This document shows positions 24,310 to 32,962 of a stretch of 64,000 bases of DNA, piece after piece; position 1 is the first letter of the stretch, and the number at the start of each line of letters is the position of its first letter. The stretch spans positions 1 to 64,000 of the forward strand of contig JBJEPQ010000019.1 of the NCBI GenBank assembly GCA_051881315.1, in the 5' to 3' direction. The notes beneath the pieces are model-generated. The model did not search any database. It was not told the DNA's origin and worked only from the letters and a program-made list of their open reading frames with translations. Source of the DNA: CAG-488 sp051881315 (GTDB lineage: Bacteria; Bacillota; Clostridia; Oscillospirales; Acutalibacteraceae). Position numbers and translations under genes: made by a program.

Positions 24310-26508
24310 ATGTTTTTCAAGGATTTCAGAAAATTTGAAACAACTCTTGCAGGACGTCCGCTCGTAGTCGAGACCGGTAAAATGGCTCAGCTTGCAGGCG
24401 GCTCATGTCTTATCCGCTACGGTGAGACCGAAGTTCTTTGTACTGCTACAATGGCAGACAAGCCCAGAGAGGGCGTTGATTTCTTCCCTCTTTCGGTTGA
24501 CTTCGAGGAGAAGCTCTATTCCGTCGGCCGTATTCCCGGCTCTTTCCAGCGCCGTGAGGGCAAGGCTTCCGAAAAGGCAACTCTTGCTTCCCGTGTTATC
24601 GACCGTCCTATCCGTCCGCTTTTCCCCAAGGATATGCGTAACGATGTAGGCGTTGTTGCAACAGTTATGTCAGTTGATCCCGACTGCTCACCCGAGATCA
24701 CCGCTATGATCGGTGTTTCGGTTGCTATTTCAATTTCAGCTATTCCGTGGGACGGCCCGATCTCAGGCGTATCCGTCGGACTTATTGACGGTGAGTACGT
24801 CATCAACCCGACAGAGGAGCAGAGAAAGGTCTCTCAGATGGCAGTTACCGTTGCTTCTACCAAGGATCTTGTTGCAATGATCGAGGCAGGTGCAAACGAG
24901 GTTTCCAACGAAGATATGTTCGACGGAATTATGTACGCTCACAAGGTAAACCAGGAGATCGTTAAGTTCATCGAGGGTATCCGTGATGAGATCGGTAAGG
25001 AGAAGATCGACTTCCCGTCAAACGATCCGGCTCCCGAAATGTTCGAGGCTATCAAGGAGTTTGCCATTGATGATGTTAAGGTTGCCCTTGACACGGACGA
25101 CAAGAGAGTCCGTGACGAGGCTCTCCGTCCGATCTATGCGGCAGTTCACGAGAAGTTCGACGAGGTTTATCCCGACGATATCGCAAAGATCGACGACTGT
25201 CTTTATAAGCTCCAGAAGTTCATCGTTCGCCGCTGGCTTCTTGACGAGGGCAAGCGTGTTGACGGACGTGCTATCGACGAGATCCGTCCGCTTAACGCAG
25301 AGATTGACCTCCTCAGCCGTGTTCACGGTTCAGGTATGTTTACCCGCGGTCAGACTCAGTGCCTTTCTGTTACAACGCTCGGACCTATGAGCGATGTTCA
25401 GATGCTTGACGGCATTGATAACGAGACCGAAAAGAGATATATTCATCACTACAATTTCCCGTCATACTCAGTCGGTGAAACCCGTCCGAGCAGAGGACCG
25501 GGACGCCGTGAGATCGGTCACGGTGCTCTTGCGGAGAGAGCTCTCCTGCCGGTAATCCCGTCTGTTGAGGAGTTCCCGTACTGCATCCGTGTCGTTTCCG
25601 AGGTTCTTTCCTCCAACGGTTCAACCTCACAGGGTTCAATCTGCGGATCTACGCTTTCCCTTATGGCGGCAGGTGTTCCCATCAAGGCTCCCGTTGCAGG
25701 TATTTCCTGCGGACTTGTCACCGAGGGCGACCGCTTTATGACAATGGTTGATATTCAGGGACTTGAGGACTTCTTCGGCGATATGGACTTCAAGGTTGCA
25801 GGTACAAAGAAGGGTATCACAGCAATTCAGATGGACCTCAAGGTTCACGGTCTTACTCCCGAAATCATCAAGGAAGCCCTTGAAAAGACCTACAAGGCTC
25901 GTTGCTATATCCTTGACGAGATTATGCTTCCCGTTATCGCTGAGCCGAGAGCAGAGCTTTCAAAGTATGCTCCCAAGATGCTTTCCACCAAGGTTCCCGT
26001 TGACAAGATTGCCGAGGTTATCGGTAAGCAGGGCAAGGTTATTCAGAAGATCTGCGCCGAGTGCGACTGTAAGGTCGATGTCGAGGAGGACGGAAGTGTA
26101 TTTGTTTGCTCTCAGGATATTGAGAATGCAAAGCGTGCGATCTTTATGATCGAGACGATCGCAAACGATCCTGAGGTCGGCGCTATCTATAAGGGCGTTG
26201 TCACAAGAATTATGGACTTCGGCGCATTCGTCGAGATCGCTCCGGGCAAAGAGGGACTTGTTCATATCAGCCACCTTGATGTCAAGAGAGTTGACAAGGT
26301 AACCGATGTTGTCAATGTCGGCGACGAGGTTATTGTCAAGGTTCGTGAGATAGACGATCAGGGCAGAATTAACCTCTCACGCCGTGAGGCTCTTATCGAG
26401 GTTGAGGGACTTGTTCCGGAGAATGAGATCTCCGACGCTCCGAGACGTCCTTCGGGTGATCGCCGCAGAGGCGGTCCGAGAGGCAGCAAAAGAGGAGACC
26501 GTAAATAA
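24310..26508 (+). CDS. pnp: Polyribonucleotide nucleotidyltransferase
   Basis: The 732-residue enzyme has the PNPase order: first RNase PH domain (about residues 1-150, with GSFQRREGKASE), the helical linker, a second catalytic RNase PH domain (about 310-545, with DVQMLDGIDNE and the metal-site MDLKVHG segment), a KH domain (about 555-615, IGKQGKVIQKI) and an S1 domain (about 625-695). The C terminus is Arg/Gly-rich and basic. It degrades RNA 3' to 5' by phosphorolysis and is a degradosome component. GAGAGG precedes the ATG. A terminator follows. Confidence 0.97.
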   Translation: MFFKDFRKFETTLAGRPLVVETGKMAQLAGGSCLIRYGETEVLCTATMADKPREGVDFFPLSVDFEEKLYSVGRIPGSFQRREGKASEKATLASRVIDRPIRPLFPKDMRNDVGVVATVMSVDPDCSPEITAMIGVSVAISISAIPWDGPISGVSVGLIDGEYVINPTEEQRKVSQMAVTVASTKDLVAMIEAGANEVSNEDMFDGIMYAHKVNQEIVKFIEGIRDEIGKEKIDFPSNDPAPEMFEAIKEFAIDDVKVALDTDDKRVRDEALRPIYAAVHEKFDEVYPDDIAKIDDCLYKLQKFIVRRWLLDEGKRVDGRAIDEIRPLNAEIDLLSRVHGSGMFTRGQTQCLSVTTLGPMSDVQMLDGIDNETEKRYIHHYNFPSYSVGETRPSRGPGRREIGHGALAERALLPVIPSVEEFPYCIRVVSEVLSSNGSTSQGSICGSTLSLMAAGVPIKAPVAGISCGLVTEGDRFMTMVDIQGLEDFFGDMDFKVAGTKKGITAIQMDLKVHGLTPEIIKEALEKTYKARCYILDEIMLPVIAEPRAELSKYAPKMLSTKVPVDKIAEVIGKQGKVIQKICAECDCKVDVEEDGSVFVCSQDIENAKRAIFMIETIANDPEVGAIYKGVVTRIMDFGAFVEIAPGKEGLVHISHLDVKRVDKVTDVVNVGDEVIVKVREIDDQGRINLSRREALIEVEGLVPENEISDAPRRPSGDRRRGGPRGSKRGDRK

Positions 26509-26524
26509 ATAACAGTCAATAATT

Positions 26525-26570
26525 GAGGGCTGTATCTTCGCTCGGTTTTGAGCGACGGTACAGCTCTTTT
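26525..26570 (+). terminator. Intrinsic terminator after pnp
   Basis: GGGCTGTA (26527-26534) pairs with TACAGCTC (26559-26566), with an inner CGCTC/GAGCG stem, followed by TTTTTCTTTTT. Confidence 0.88.
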
Positions 26571-26599
26571 TCTTTTTAAAATAGAATAAAGGGTAACAT

Positions 26600-26634
26600 A
26601 AAAAAGAACTGCCGTACCAAAATACGACAGTTCT
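26600..26634 (-). terminator. Intrinsic terminator of the SCP2/transketolase operon
   Basis: On the minus strand a 12-bp stem (plus coordinates 26606-26617 and 26623-26634, AGAACTGCCGTA with one wobble) is followed by TTTTTTA. It faces the pnp terminator across a 140-base convergent gap. Confidence 0.88.
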
Positions 26635-26649
26635 GCGAATGTTTGTTGT

Positions 26650-27456
26650 TTAACCCTGTGCGTATGCACCGACCTGCATCATAAAGTCGCCGATCTGTGC
26701 GCCGAACTCAGGAGCACCGTCCATGATGAGCTTGCCCTTCTTTGTGGATTCAAGCATATCGTCCGTTGAAAGGAGAATACCGAATGCGCTTTCAAGGCAA
26801 TCAAATCTCATGGTGAAGAACGGCATAGCTCTCTTGTAAGTGCCGCGTCCCGCTCTGGTCTTACCTGCCTTAACACGCAGGAATGCGCTGACCTCGGGAT
26901 GTCCGTCAACCGCCCATGCATAAACACGGTCGGGGCTCTTCTTTGCCCAGTCGTGAACAGCCTCGTGACCGTTCTTGTTGAGCTGGCTGATGCCTGAGGA
27001 GAGGAGATAGAAGAAGCACTTGCAGGCGAGAACCTGTGTTGCCTCGTCCTCGGGACAGGCTTTGATATTAAGAAGAGATGACATCTTGAGAAGAACAGCC
27101 ATAAAAGCTGCAAACTCAACGGGCTTTTTGAGTACGCCCTTCATCTTCGGCAGAGTCGCAGGAGCGATCTTACCCTTGAAGAATGCGTTCATCGTCTCCA
27201 TTGACTTGAACTCAAGCTCAATGTGAGCGTTTGTCGCAACCTTGTCTGCACAGACTTTCCACTCACCGTTGTTTACGGTGAAATGAGTTGCATACTTGCC
27301 GTTCGGAGCATCGGGATCCAATGTACTGACCTGATAGATACAGTGAATATGCTCGAATTTCTTTGCAATCTTAGGATCGTCGGTAGCAATAACCTTGAGC
27401 AACGGCAATGCAGCGTTAAGGAAGATCTTATTGGTTAACAATACATCATTTGCCAT
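26650..27456 (-). CDS. SCP2-like protein, last gene of the aminotransferase/transketolase operon
   Basis: The 268-residue protein is not recognised as a named family. Residues 35-115 resemble an SCP2 sterol-carrier fold: a curved beta-sheet signature (ATHFTVNNGEWKVCADK), then NAHIELEFKSMETMNAFFKGK, the usual 'ADv-l-...f--l--Gk' pattern. The middle part (125-165) is hydrophobic and helical with several cysteines, and the C-terminal third has MRFDCLESAFGIL. SCP2 domains form hydrophobic tunnels for lipids or acyl-CoA. Absence of catalytic motifs suggests binding or delivery of a greasy substrate. The ATG at 27456 follows AAAGGA; it lies 21 bases after the transketolase C-terminal subunit. Confidence 0.7.
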   Translation of the reverse strand: MANDVLLTNKIFLNAALPLLKVIATDDPKIAKKFEHIHCIYQVSTLDPDAPNGKYATHFTVNNGEWKVCADKVATNAHIELEFKSMETMNAFFKGKIAPATLPKMKGVLKKPVEFAAFMAVLLKMSSLLNIKACPEDEATQVLACKCFFYLLSSGISQLNKNGHEAVHDWAKKSPDRVYAWAVDGHPEVSAFLRVKAGKTRAGRGTYKRAMPFFTMRFDCLESAFGILLSTDDMLESTKKGKLIMDGAPEFGAQIGDFMMQVGAYAQG

Positions 27457-27477
27457 TATCAATCAATCCTTTCGATA

Positions 27478-28497
27478 TTATACATCGTCGTCCCAGTTAT
27501 CGTCTTCCTCGAAGTCCTTATTCATTGCTTCACGGACAGCGGCAACGATACCGTTGCAGTCGATGCCGATCATGGACATAATGTCCTCATGAAGACCGAT
27601 AGGAGCGAACTTATCCTGAAGTCCGAGACGTGTGAAAGCACAGCCCTTTCCGGCTTCAGCCATAACCTCTGCAACAGCAGAGCCGAGACCGCCGATAACG
27701 CTGTGATCCTCAACCGTGATTATACGGCGAGTGTCCATAACTGCCTTGAGAACAGCTTCCTTATCAAGAGGCTTGATGGTGTGCATATCAAGAACACGAA
27801 CTTTAAGTCCGTCTGCCTGCTCAAGGAACTTAGCTGCCTGGTAAGCCTGGAATACGCAGGATCCGCAAGCGATAACAGTGATATCTGTACCGGGATTGAC
27901 CTCGATAGCCTTGCCTACTTCAAACTTGTACTCACGGGGATAATCCTTACCGTAAAGGGTACGGTCAAATCCACGGTTGATTCTGATGTAGTAGGGGCCG
28001 AAGTTCTCATATGCCGCCTTAACAGCCTCTGCTGTCTCAATACCGTCAGCAGGGCAGATGAGCGTCATATTCGGGAGGGAACGGATAACCGCCATATCGC
28101 AGATAGCGTGGTGAGTTGAACCCGCCTGACCGAAAGAAGTACCCGAATGGGTGGCTATTGTCTTAACATTGATGTTCTGATAGCAGATGTCGGTGTGAAT
28201 CTGATCTGCCGAACGAAGAGATGCGAAGGTTGAGAAAGTGGAAACAAAGGGAACAAGTCCTGCCTTTGCCATACCTGCGGCAATACCGAACATATTCTGC
28301 TCGGCAATACCTACATTGAAGAAACGGTCAGGAAATTCCTTGCCGAAAACGCCGATCTTGGTAGATCCTGCAAGGTCTGCCGAAAGTCCAACGATGTCCT
28401 TATGCTCACGACCGAGGTCAACAAGTGTCTGGCCGTAGATTTCCGCTGTTGAAAGCTCTGTGGATTCAAGAGCCGTATATGAAAGTCCGCCTGCCAT
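27478..28497 (-). CDS. Transketolase-like enzyme, C-terminal subunit
   Basis: The 339-residue subunit holds the pyrimidine-binding and C-terminal domains of a split transketolase. The catalytic glutamate that activates thiamine diphosphate is Glu66 in NVGIAEQNM; STFSTFASLRSADQIH follows, and the transketolase C domain begins near residue 200. The tail is very acidic (EEDDNWDDDV). It starts at an ATG overlapping the stop of the N-terminal subunit gene, so the two are made together. The family transfers a two-carbon ketol unit between sugar phosphates; with an aminotransferase and SCP2-like proteins alongside, an unusual acceptor is likely. Confidence 0.92.
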   Translation of the reverse strand: MAGGLSYTALESTELSTAEIYGQTLVDLGREHKDIVGLSADLAGSTKIGVFGKEFPDRFFNVGIAEQNMFGIAAGMAKAGLVPFVSTFSTFASLRSADQIHTDICYQNINVKTIATHSGTSFGQAGSTHHAICDMAVIRSLPNMTLICPADGIETAEAVKAAYENFGPYYIRINRGFDRTLYGKDYPREYKFEVGKAIEVNPGTDITVIACGSCVFQAYQAAKFLEQADGLKVRVLDMHTIKPLDKEAVLKAVMDTRRIITVEDHSVIGGLGSAVAEVMAEAGKGCAFTRLGLQDKFAPIGLHEDIMSMIGIDCNGIVAAVREAMNKDFEEDDNWDDDV

Positions 28498-29366
28498 TAT
28501 TTTGCCTCCTTTTCTACACGAGCAATACGCTTCTCATAATGCTTTTTAAGGCTTTCCTTAGCCTGATTGTATTTTTCCTCATCAACTGCGCCGTAGTGCC
28601 AATGGTAGTCGCCCTCCATGAAGTCGATACCCTCACCCTTAACGGTGTTGGCAATGATCATAACGGGAGCGTCGGGCTCGCCGAGAGCGTAGTCGATAGC
28701 GTTTGAAAGCTCGTTCATGTTGTGACCGTCAATGTCGAAAACATGGAAGCCGAATGCACGCCACTTGTCGGCGAAAGGCTCAAGAGGCATAACATCCTCT
28801 GTCGGTCCGTCGATCATGCACTTGTTACGGTCAACGAAGGAGATAACGTTGGTTGCGTGGAAAGCGTTTATGGACATAGCTGCCTCCCAGTTTGAACCCT
28901 CGTCGCACTCGCCGTCGCCGAGAATGCAGTAGGTCTTGTAGCTCTTGCCGAGAACACGGGCGGCAAGACCTGTGCCGAGAGCGATTGAAAGTCCGTGGCC
29001 GAGTGAACCTGTTGAAGCGTCAACGCCGACAACCTTGTTGGAATCAAGATGGATACCCATCTTTGAGTTTGTGAGGTTGAAAGTCTTGAGCTGCTCAGGA
29101 TCGTTGTAACCAAAGTCGCAGAGAACGGGAGCATAAGCGATTCCCGAATGTCCCTTTGAAAGGATAAAGCGGTCTCTGTCCTCCCAGTTGGGATCGTCAA
29201 CCTTGATGTTAAGGTACTTGTGGTAGAGAATGGTCATCATATCCATAACGCTCATACCGCCGCCGATGTGGCCGCTGCCTGCCCAGTATGTAGTGTCAAG
29301 GCAGAGGTTACGAAGCTCGAAAGCTTTCTTTTCGAGAGCCAACCATTCCTGTTTGGTCAATGCCAT
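28497..29366 (-). CDS. Transketolase-like enzyme, N-terminal subunit
   Basis: The 289-residue subunit is the diphosphate-binding domain of a split transketolase. Seen are the substrate loop SGHIGGG (residues 31-37), SKGHSGIAYAPVL (about 70-82) and the thiamine diphosphate/metal motif GDGECDEGSNWEA (about residue 150), followed by DRNKCMIDGPTE. The SGHIGGG form (rather than SGHPGAP) is typical of split enzymes in bacterial operons and archaea. GGGAGG precedes the ATG. It lies 79 bases after the aminotransferase gene, the gap holding a hairpin. Confidence 0.93.
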   Translation of the reverse strand: MALTKQEWLALEKKAFELRNLCLDTTYWAGSGHIGGGMSVMDMMTILYHKYLNIKVDDPNWEDRDRFILSKGHSGIAYAPVLCDFGYNDPEQLKTFNLTNSKMGIHLDSNKVVGVDASTGSLGHGLSIALGTGLAARVLGKSYKTYCILGDGECDEGSNWEAAMSINAFHATNVISFVDRNKCMIDGPTEDVMPLEPFADKWRAFGFHVFDIDGHNMNELSNAIDYALGEPDAPVMIIANTVKGEGIDFMEGDYHWHYGAVDEEKYNQAKESLKKHYEKRIARVEKEAK

Positions 29367-29399
29367 AAGAGTTTTCCTCCCTGTTTTTTTATTATTTAT

Positions 29400-29426
29400 C
29401 TCAGGCGGTAGCTTTCACCGCCTGAG
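29400..29426 (-). other. Intra-operon RNA hairpin
   Basis: A perfect 10-bp stem CTCAGGCGGT/ACCGCCTGAG with a seven-base loop lies between the aminotransferase and transketolase genes. On the minus strand an A-rich, not T-rich, run follows, so it is not an intrinsic terminator; a role in message stability or processing is plausible. Confidence 0.6.
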
Positions 29427-29445
29427 AATAGGTTCTATGATATTT

Positions 29446-30711
29446 TTAGAATGCTTCCGGATGCTCTTTCTTAACAACCTTGAATGCCTCGTCGGCAACC
29501 TCAAGGGTGTGTTTGATGTCAGCGTCGGAAAGAGCATAGTTGATGAAGTGGTTGTGGTGTCCTGCGAAGAAGATACCTCTCTTGACGCACTCTGCGATCC
29601 ATGCCTGATGGAGCATCATTGTGTTGTCGTTTGCAATTCTGAGATAGAAGAGTGCCGGCTCACCGGAAACAACGAGATCGAAGCCGTTGTTCTTTCCTGC
29701 CTCCTTGAGACCGTCGCAGAGCTTCTGTCCCTTTTCTTTAAGGATAACGGGGAGATTAAGCTCTCTCATCTTGGTGATGTTTGCGATACCTGCCGCAAAG
29801 GGGATAGCGCTCATCCAGTAAGAACCGGTGTATGACATTCCGGAAACAGCGTCCTTGAGGAAGTCCTTACCGCAGAGGCAGGATACGTTCCAGCCGTTTG
29901 CGATAGCCTTACAGAAGCAGATCATATCTGCCTCGAAGCCGTAGTAGTGGTCGGAACCTGCAACGTCAAGACGGAAGCCTGCACGAACGTCGTCAACGAT
30001 AAGTACGATGCCCTTCTCTGTGCAGAGGTTACGAACCTTCTGCCAGTAACCGTCAGCGGGAAGCTGATTGTCAAAGTAGTTACCGTGGAGATAAGGAGTT
30101 GAGATGAATGCGGCGATCTCGCCCTCATTCTCTGCAACGAGCTTCTCAAGAGCGTCGAAGTCGTTCCAGTCAACATAGAGATTGTTTGCAACGTCCTCGG
30201 GAAGAACGCCCGGATAGTCGATCTTCTGAACGACTGCGGAAACACCGTGATAGAAGCCGTTTACGAAGATGATCTTCTTTCTGTGAGTAGCGTTACGGGC
30301 AGCCATGATGGCAAGAGTCGTAACGTCGTTACCGTTCTTTGCAAAGAAAGCCCAGTCGGCTGACTTAACTGTGTCAACCATAAGCTCTGCAAGCTCAACC
30401 ATCTTGTAGGACGGGGAGGTGATGCAGTTGCCGGACTTAGCCTGCTCAAGAGCAGCCTTGTCAACATCGGGATCGTTGTAACCCATGATGTTGGGACCGT
30501 ATGCACACATATAGTCGATGAATTTATTGCCGTCAACATCCCAGAAGTATGTACCCTTTGCTTTCTCTGAGAAGAAAGGCCATGCGCTTACGGGAATGAA
30601 GTTACCTTCAGCCGGGCCGAGATGACCGTAAACACCTGAAGGGATTACTTTGGTAGCACGGTTGAACCATTCACGGCTCTTATCGTACTCATTGATCTTA
30701 AAATTTGCCAT
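29446..30711 (-). CDS. Class III PLP aminotransferase (GSA aminomutase-like)
   Basis: The 421-residue enzyme is of fold type I, class III, closest in layout to glutamate-1-semialdehyde aminomutase. Lys268 in CFCKAIANGW should hold PLP; Asp240/Asp241 in IVDDVRAGFR contact the pyridine nitrogen; the phosphate-site block reads KNGNDVTT in place of the usual SGTEA. Because it stands between SCP2-like and transketolase genes and lacks heme-pathway neighbours, it is unlikely to be HemL; a transaminase or aminomutase acting on a keto-sugar or keto-lipid is more probable. GGGGGAT precedes its ATG, 14 bases after the first SCP2-like gene. Confidence 0.9.
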   Translation of the reverse strand: MANFKINEYDKSREWFNRATKVIPSGVYGHLGPAEGNFIPVSAWPFFSEKAKGTYFWDVDGNKFIDYMCAYGPNIMGYNDPDVDKAALEQAKSGNCITSPSYKMVELAELMVDTVKSADWAFFAKNGNDVTTLAIMAARNATHRKKIIFVNGFYHGVSAVVQKIDYPGVLPEDVANNLYVDWNDFDALEKLVAENEGEIAAFISTPYLHGNYFDNQLPADGYWQKVRNLCTEKGIVLIVDDVRAGFRLDVAGSDHYYGFEADMICFCKAIANGWNVSCLCGKDFLKDAVSGMSYTGSYWMSAIPFAAGIANITKMRELNLPVILKEKGQKLCDGLKEAGKNNGFDLVVSGEPALFYLRIANDNTMMLHQAWIAECVKRGIFFAGHHNHFINYALSDADIKHTLEVADEAFKVVKKEHPEAF

Positions 30712-30725
30712 TTTTCGTATCCCCC

Positions 30726-31484
30726 TTATGCAAGATAGAGACCGACTCTGTCAAGAATTCGGTTCATATTATCGAGCATGTTAATCATGCCGCTCATTGT
30801 GATATTGCCTTCGCCGATCTGTGCCATTGCGCTCACCTTACCGTTGAAGAGGTCGTTGGCAAGCTTCATGGAACCGAATTCCATAACGGAACGGGGATCT
30901 TCGGGAGCTTTTTTGATTGTAACAAGGTGACCGTTCTTTGCGCGGATCGTAGACTTGGGACCGCCCTTAATGGACATCATGATGTCGCCGTCTACGATGT
31001 GATCTGCGGAGAACTTGCCGATCTTGTCATAGTTACCGATCTGAGAGATAGCAACGGTGATGGTATAGAACATAAGCGTTGTGCTCATGTTGAAGAACTC
31101 CTCATCCTTGAGATCCTCCTCACTCGGACGCATATATGCTGTGAGGATGTCGGTGAGCTTCGTGAATGTGTTCAAAAGGAACTTGATATGAATAAAGCCT
31201 TTTGAGGGAATGGGTGTGACTGTACCGTCGATAAGACCGTTGAACTTCTCGCATGATGAGAACGGAAGCTTGATGTCGCAGTCTGTACAACCCTGCTCCA
31301 TACGGCATCTGCCGTTTTTGAAGGTGATTGTTGCAGACGGGCCGTCCTTAACCTCAAAGCCTACGGAGATAGGCTTAATATCAGCTACAAGGGCGCTTGC
31401 TTTCGGATCGAGCTCGCACAGGTTTTCAAGTGTGCCGAGCACGGCATACATATTGATGTATGCAAGTGTTTTTGCATCTGTCAA
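30726..31484 (-). CDS. SCP2-like protein, first gene of the operon
   Basis: The 252-residue protein has an SCP2-like region at about residues 25-110: ISVGFEVKDGPSATITFKNG, then CDIKLPFSSCEKFNGLIDGT, matching the sheet, the 'a-d' strand and the 'loop-Gk' pattern of sterol-carrier domains. A second, weaker sheet region follows (SADHIVDGDIMMSIKG). It carries no catalytic motif, so lipid or acyl carrying is inferred. The start is taken as TTG at 31484, since AAGGAGG lies eight bases upstream; the longer frame starts inside the promoter at 31532-31560. It is a distant paralogue of the last gene of the same operon. Confidence 0.7.
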   Translation of the reverse strand: MTDAKTLAYINMYAVLGTLENLCELDPKASALVADIKPISVGFEVKDGPSATITFKNGRCRMEQGCTDCDIKLPFSSCEKFNGLIDGTVTPIPSKGFIHIKFLLNTFTKLTDILTAYMRPSEEDLKDEEFFNMSTTLMFYTITVAISQIGNYDKIGKFSADHIVDGDIMMSIKGGPKSTIRAKNGHLVTIKKAPEDPRSVMEFGSMKLANDLFNGKVSAMAQIGEGNITMSGMINMLDNMNRILDRVGLYLA

Positions 31485-31531
31485 GGTGCATTCCTCCTTA
31501 TCGCTTTTATACAAAGCATATTTTCCATAAT

Positions 31532-31560
31532 ATTGTACCAAATAAATCGTTCAAAGTCAA
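31532..31560 (-). promoter_or_regulatory. Promoter of the SCP2/aminotransferase/transketolase operon
   Basis: On the minus strand TTGACT (31560-31555) and TACAAT (31537-31532) are 17 bases apart, giving a start near 31525 and a 40-base leader. Confidence 0.75.
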
Positions 31561-31634
31561 ATGAAATTGACAAAAAAACAGCAAAATTTTTTGAACTTAT
31601 TATTATAATTGTTGCAACATTTTTATCAACTTTG

Positions 31635-32831
31635 TCAAATTATTGTAATGCCGTTGGTTTTTTCTCTGCCGCAGGGGAAGATGACCGGCGAAGCCAGCGA
31701 ATATACATCGGTGCACATATCCTCAAGGGCGAAAACATGACGGCCGTAATCGTCAAGCTCATTGAAATCCGAAGCCTTTGTCACGATCGGCTTGGTCGCC
31801 TTTTCTTTAGCCTCTTTCAGTATTTCTTTGCCCTTGTCGTTCATTGCAAGGACGTGGATATACGGCGGCTCACCCCTGTAATCGTCGGCAACAAAGCCCA
31901 TAAAGGCGTGAAGAACAATTCGTCTGATCCTTGCGTGAGAGTACCTCTTGGTCTTGGCAAGCTGGAAAAGCTCCTCAAGCGAGCTTGCTCTGAGAGCGGC
32001 GTCGTGTATTCTGTATTCCATACCCTCGCTGACGTCGGGAGAAAGTCCTATATCCTCGGCGCTGAGCTGACGCATACAGCAGAGGATACTGAATTCAAGC
32101 TTGGAGATAGGGCAGGGTGCTTTGCCGTTCTCAACCTCACGGGCATAGATGTCCGCAACGGACTGCGGAACGTACATTTCCCACTCCTTGTTTTCTTCAA
32201 GCATCATACGGCGGATATCCGAGGCACAGGCGAAGTTTTCGCTTCTCATAACGGAATCGTGAGACGCTCCGATTCTTCTGATCGTCATCGGTATCATATC
32301 CGAGCCGAGCTTGTCCAAAGCCTGAAGATATTCAACTCCGAGGGTGTTGTTCGGTTCTTCAAGTATGTCAAAGAAGCGGTTGCCGCAGACGGCTTTGAGG
32401 GCTTCCGAGCGTGCGGAAGCGAAGCTCAGACCGTATTCAAGGTTTTCCTTGAGCCTTTCGCTGACAGCCTCGCTGTTGATAGCGTCTTTACACTCTATAA
32501 GCTCGTCGATGTTACCGCACTCACTGCCGAAGCTGAGCATATCTACGCAGCCGAGACTGTTGAGAAGCGATACTCCGCCGTAAGCGAAACGCTGAGCGTA
32601 GGAGGTGCTCCAGAGCGTCGGAATTTCAATAACCAGATCAACTCCGTTTTTGACCGCCATTTCGGCTCTTGCCCACTTTGAGATAAGGGCGGTTTCTCCC
32701 CGCTGAACATAGTTTGAGCTCATTGCGGCTACAACGTGAGTCCACTCTCCGAGCTCCTTGCTCTTTTCAATCTGATAGCTGTGACCGTTGTGGAACGGAT
32801 TGTATTCCGCCACAATTCCTCCGATTTTCAT
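31635..32831 (-). CDS. tmcAL: tRNA(Met) cytidine acetate ligase TmcAL (YlbM)
   Basis: The 398-residue protein begins with IVAEYNPFHNGHSYQIE, the nucleotidyltransferase-like HxGH motif of TmcAL, followed by MSSNYVQRGETALISKWARAEMA, a block diagnostic of the family. In Bacillus the enzyme uses ATP and acetate to make N4-acetylcytidine at the wobble base of elongator tRNA-Met. The length matches. It is divergent from ackA across 131 bases; the shared acetate theme is suggestive but may be chance. AAGGAGG precedes the ATG. Confidence 0.94.
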   Translation of the reverse strand: MKIGGIVAEYNPFHNGHSYQIEKSKELGEWTHVVAAMSSNYVQRGETALISKWARAEMAVKNGVDLVIEIPTLWSTSYAQRFAYGGVSLLNSLGCVDMLSFGSECGNIDELIECKDAINSEAVSERLKENLEYGLSFASARSEALKAVCGNRFFDILEEPNNTLGVEYLQALDKLGSDMIPMTIRRIGASHDSVMRSENFACASDIRRMMLEENKEWEMYVPQSVADIYAREVENGKAPCPISKLEFSILCCMRQLSAEDIGLSPDVSEGMEYRIHDAALRASSLEELFQLAKTKRYSHARIRRIVLHAFMGFVADDYRGEPPYIHVLAMNDKGKEILKEAKEKATKPIVTKASDFNELDDYGRHVFALEDMCTDVYSLASPVIFPCGREKTNGITII

Positions 32832-32890
32832 AAAATTCCTCCTTGTTTCGGTTTATTATCCAAAAATTCCGTAAAATTTACAATCTTTAC

Positions 32891-32919
32891 TTGAAAAACA
32901 TATTTCACAGTAATATAAT
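32891..32919 (+). promoter_or_regulatory. Promoter of ackA
   Basis: TTGAAA (32891-32896), a 17-base spacer and a perfect TATAAT (32914-32919), about 45 bases before the ackA start. Confidence 0.82.
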
Positions 32920-32962
32920 ATAACAGAAATCTTTTTGATACAATATCTTGGAGGGAAAAATT

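Noticed and set aside
29400..29426. Intrinsic terminator inside the SCP2/transketolase operon
   Set aside because: The stem is strong, but on the minus strand an A-rich run follows it instead of T residues.
29446..30711. hemL (heme biosynthesis) as the identity of the aminotransferase
   Set aside because: The fold and PLP lysine match, but the phosphate-site block differs, and the neighbours are transketolase halves and SCP2-like genes rather than heme genes.
31484..31541. Upstream start of the first SCP2-like gene at 31541
   Set aside because: That frame begins inside the -10 box of the promoter; a TTG at 31484 with AAGGAGG upstream is better supported.
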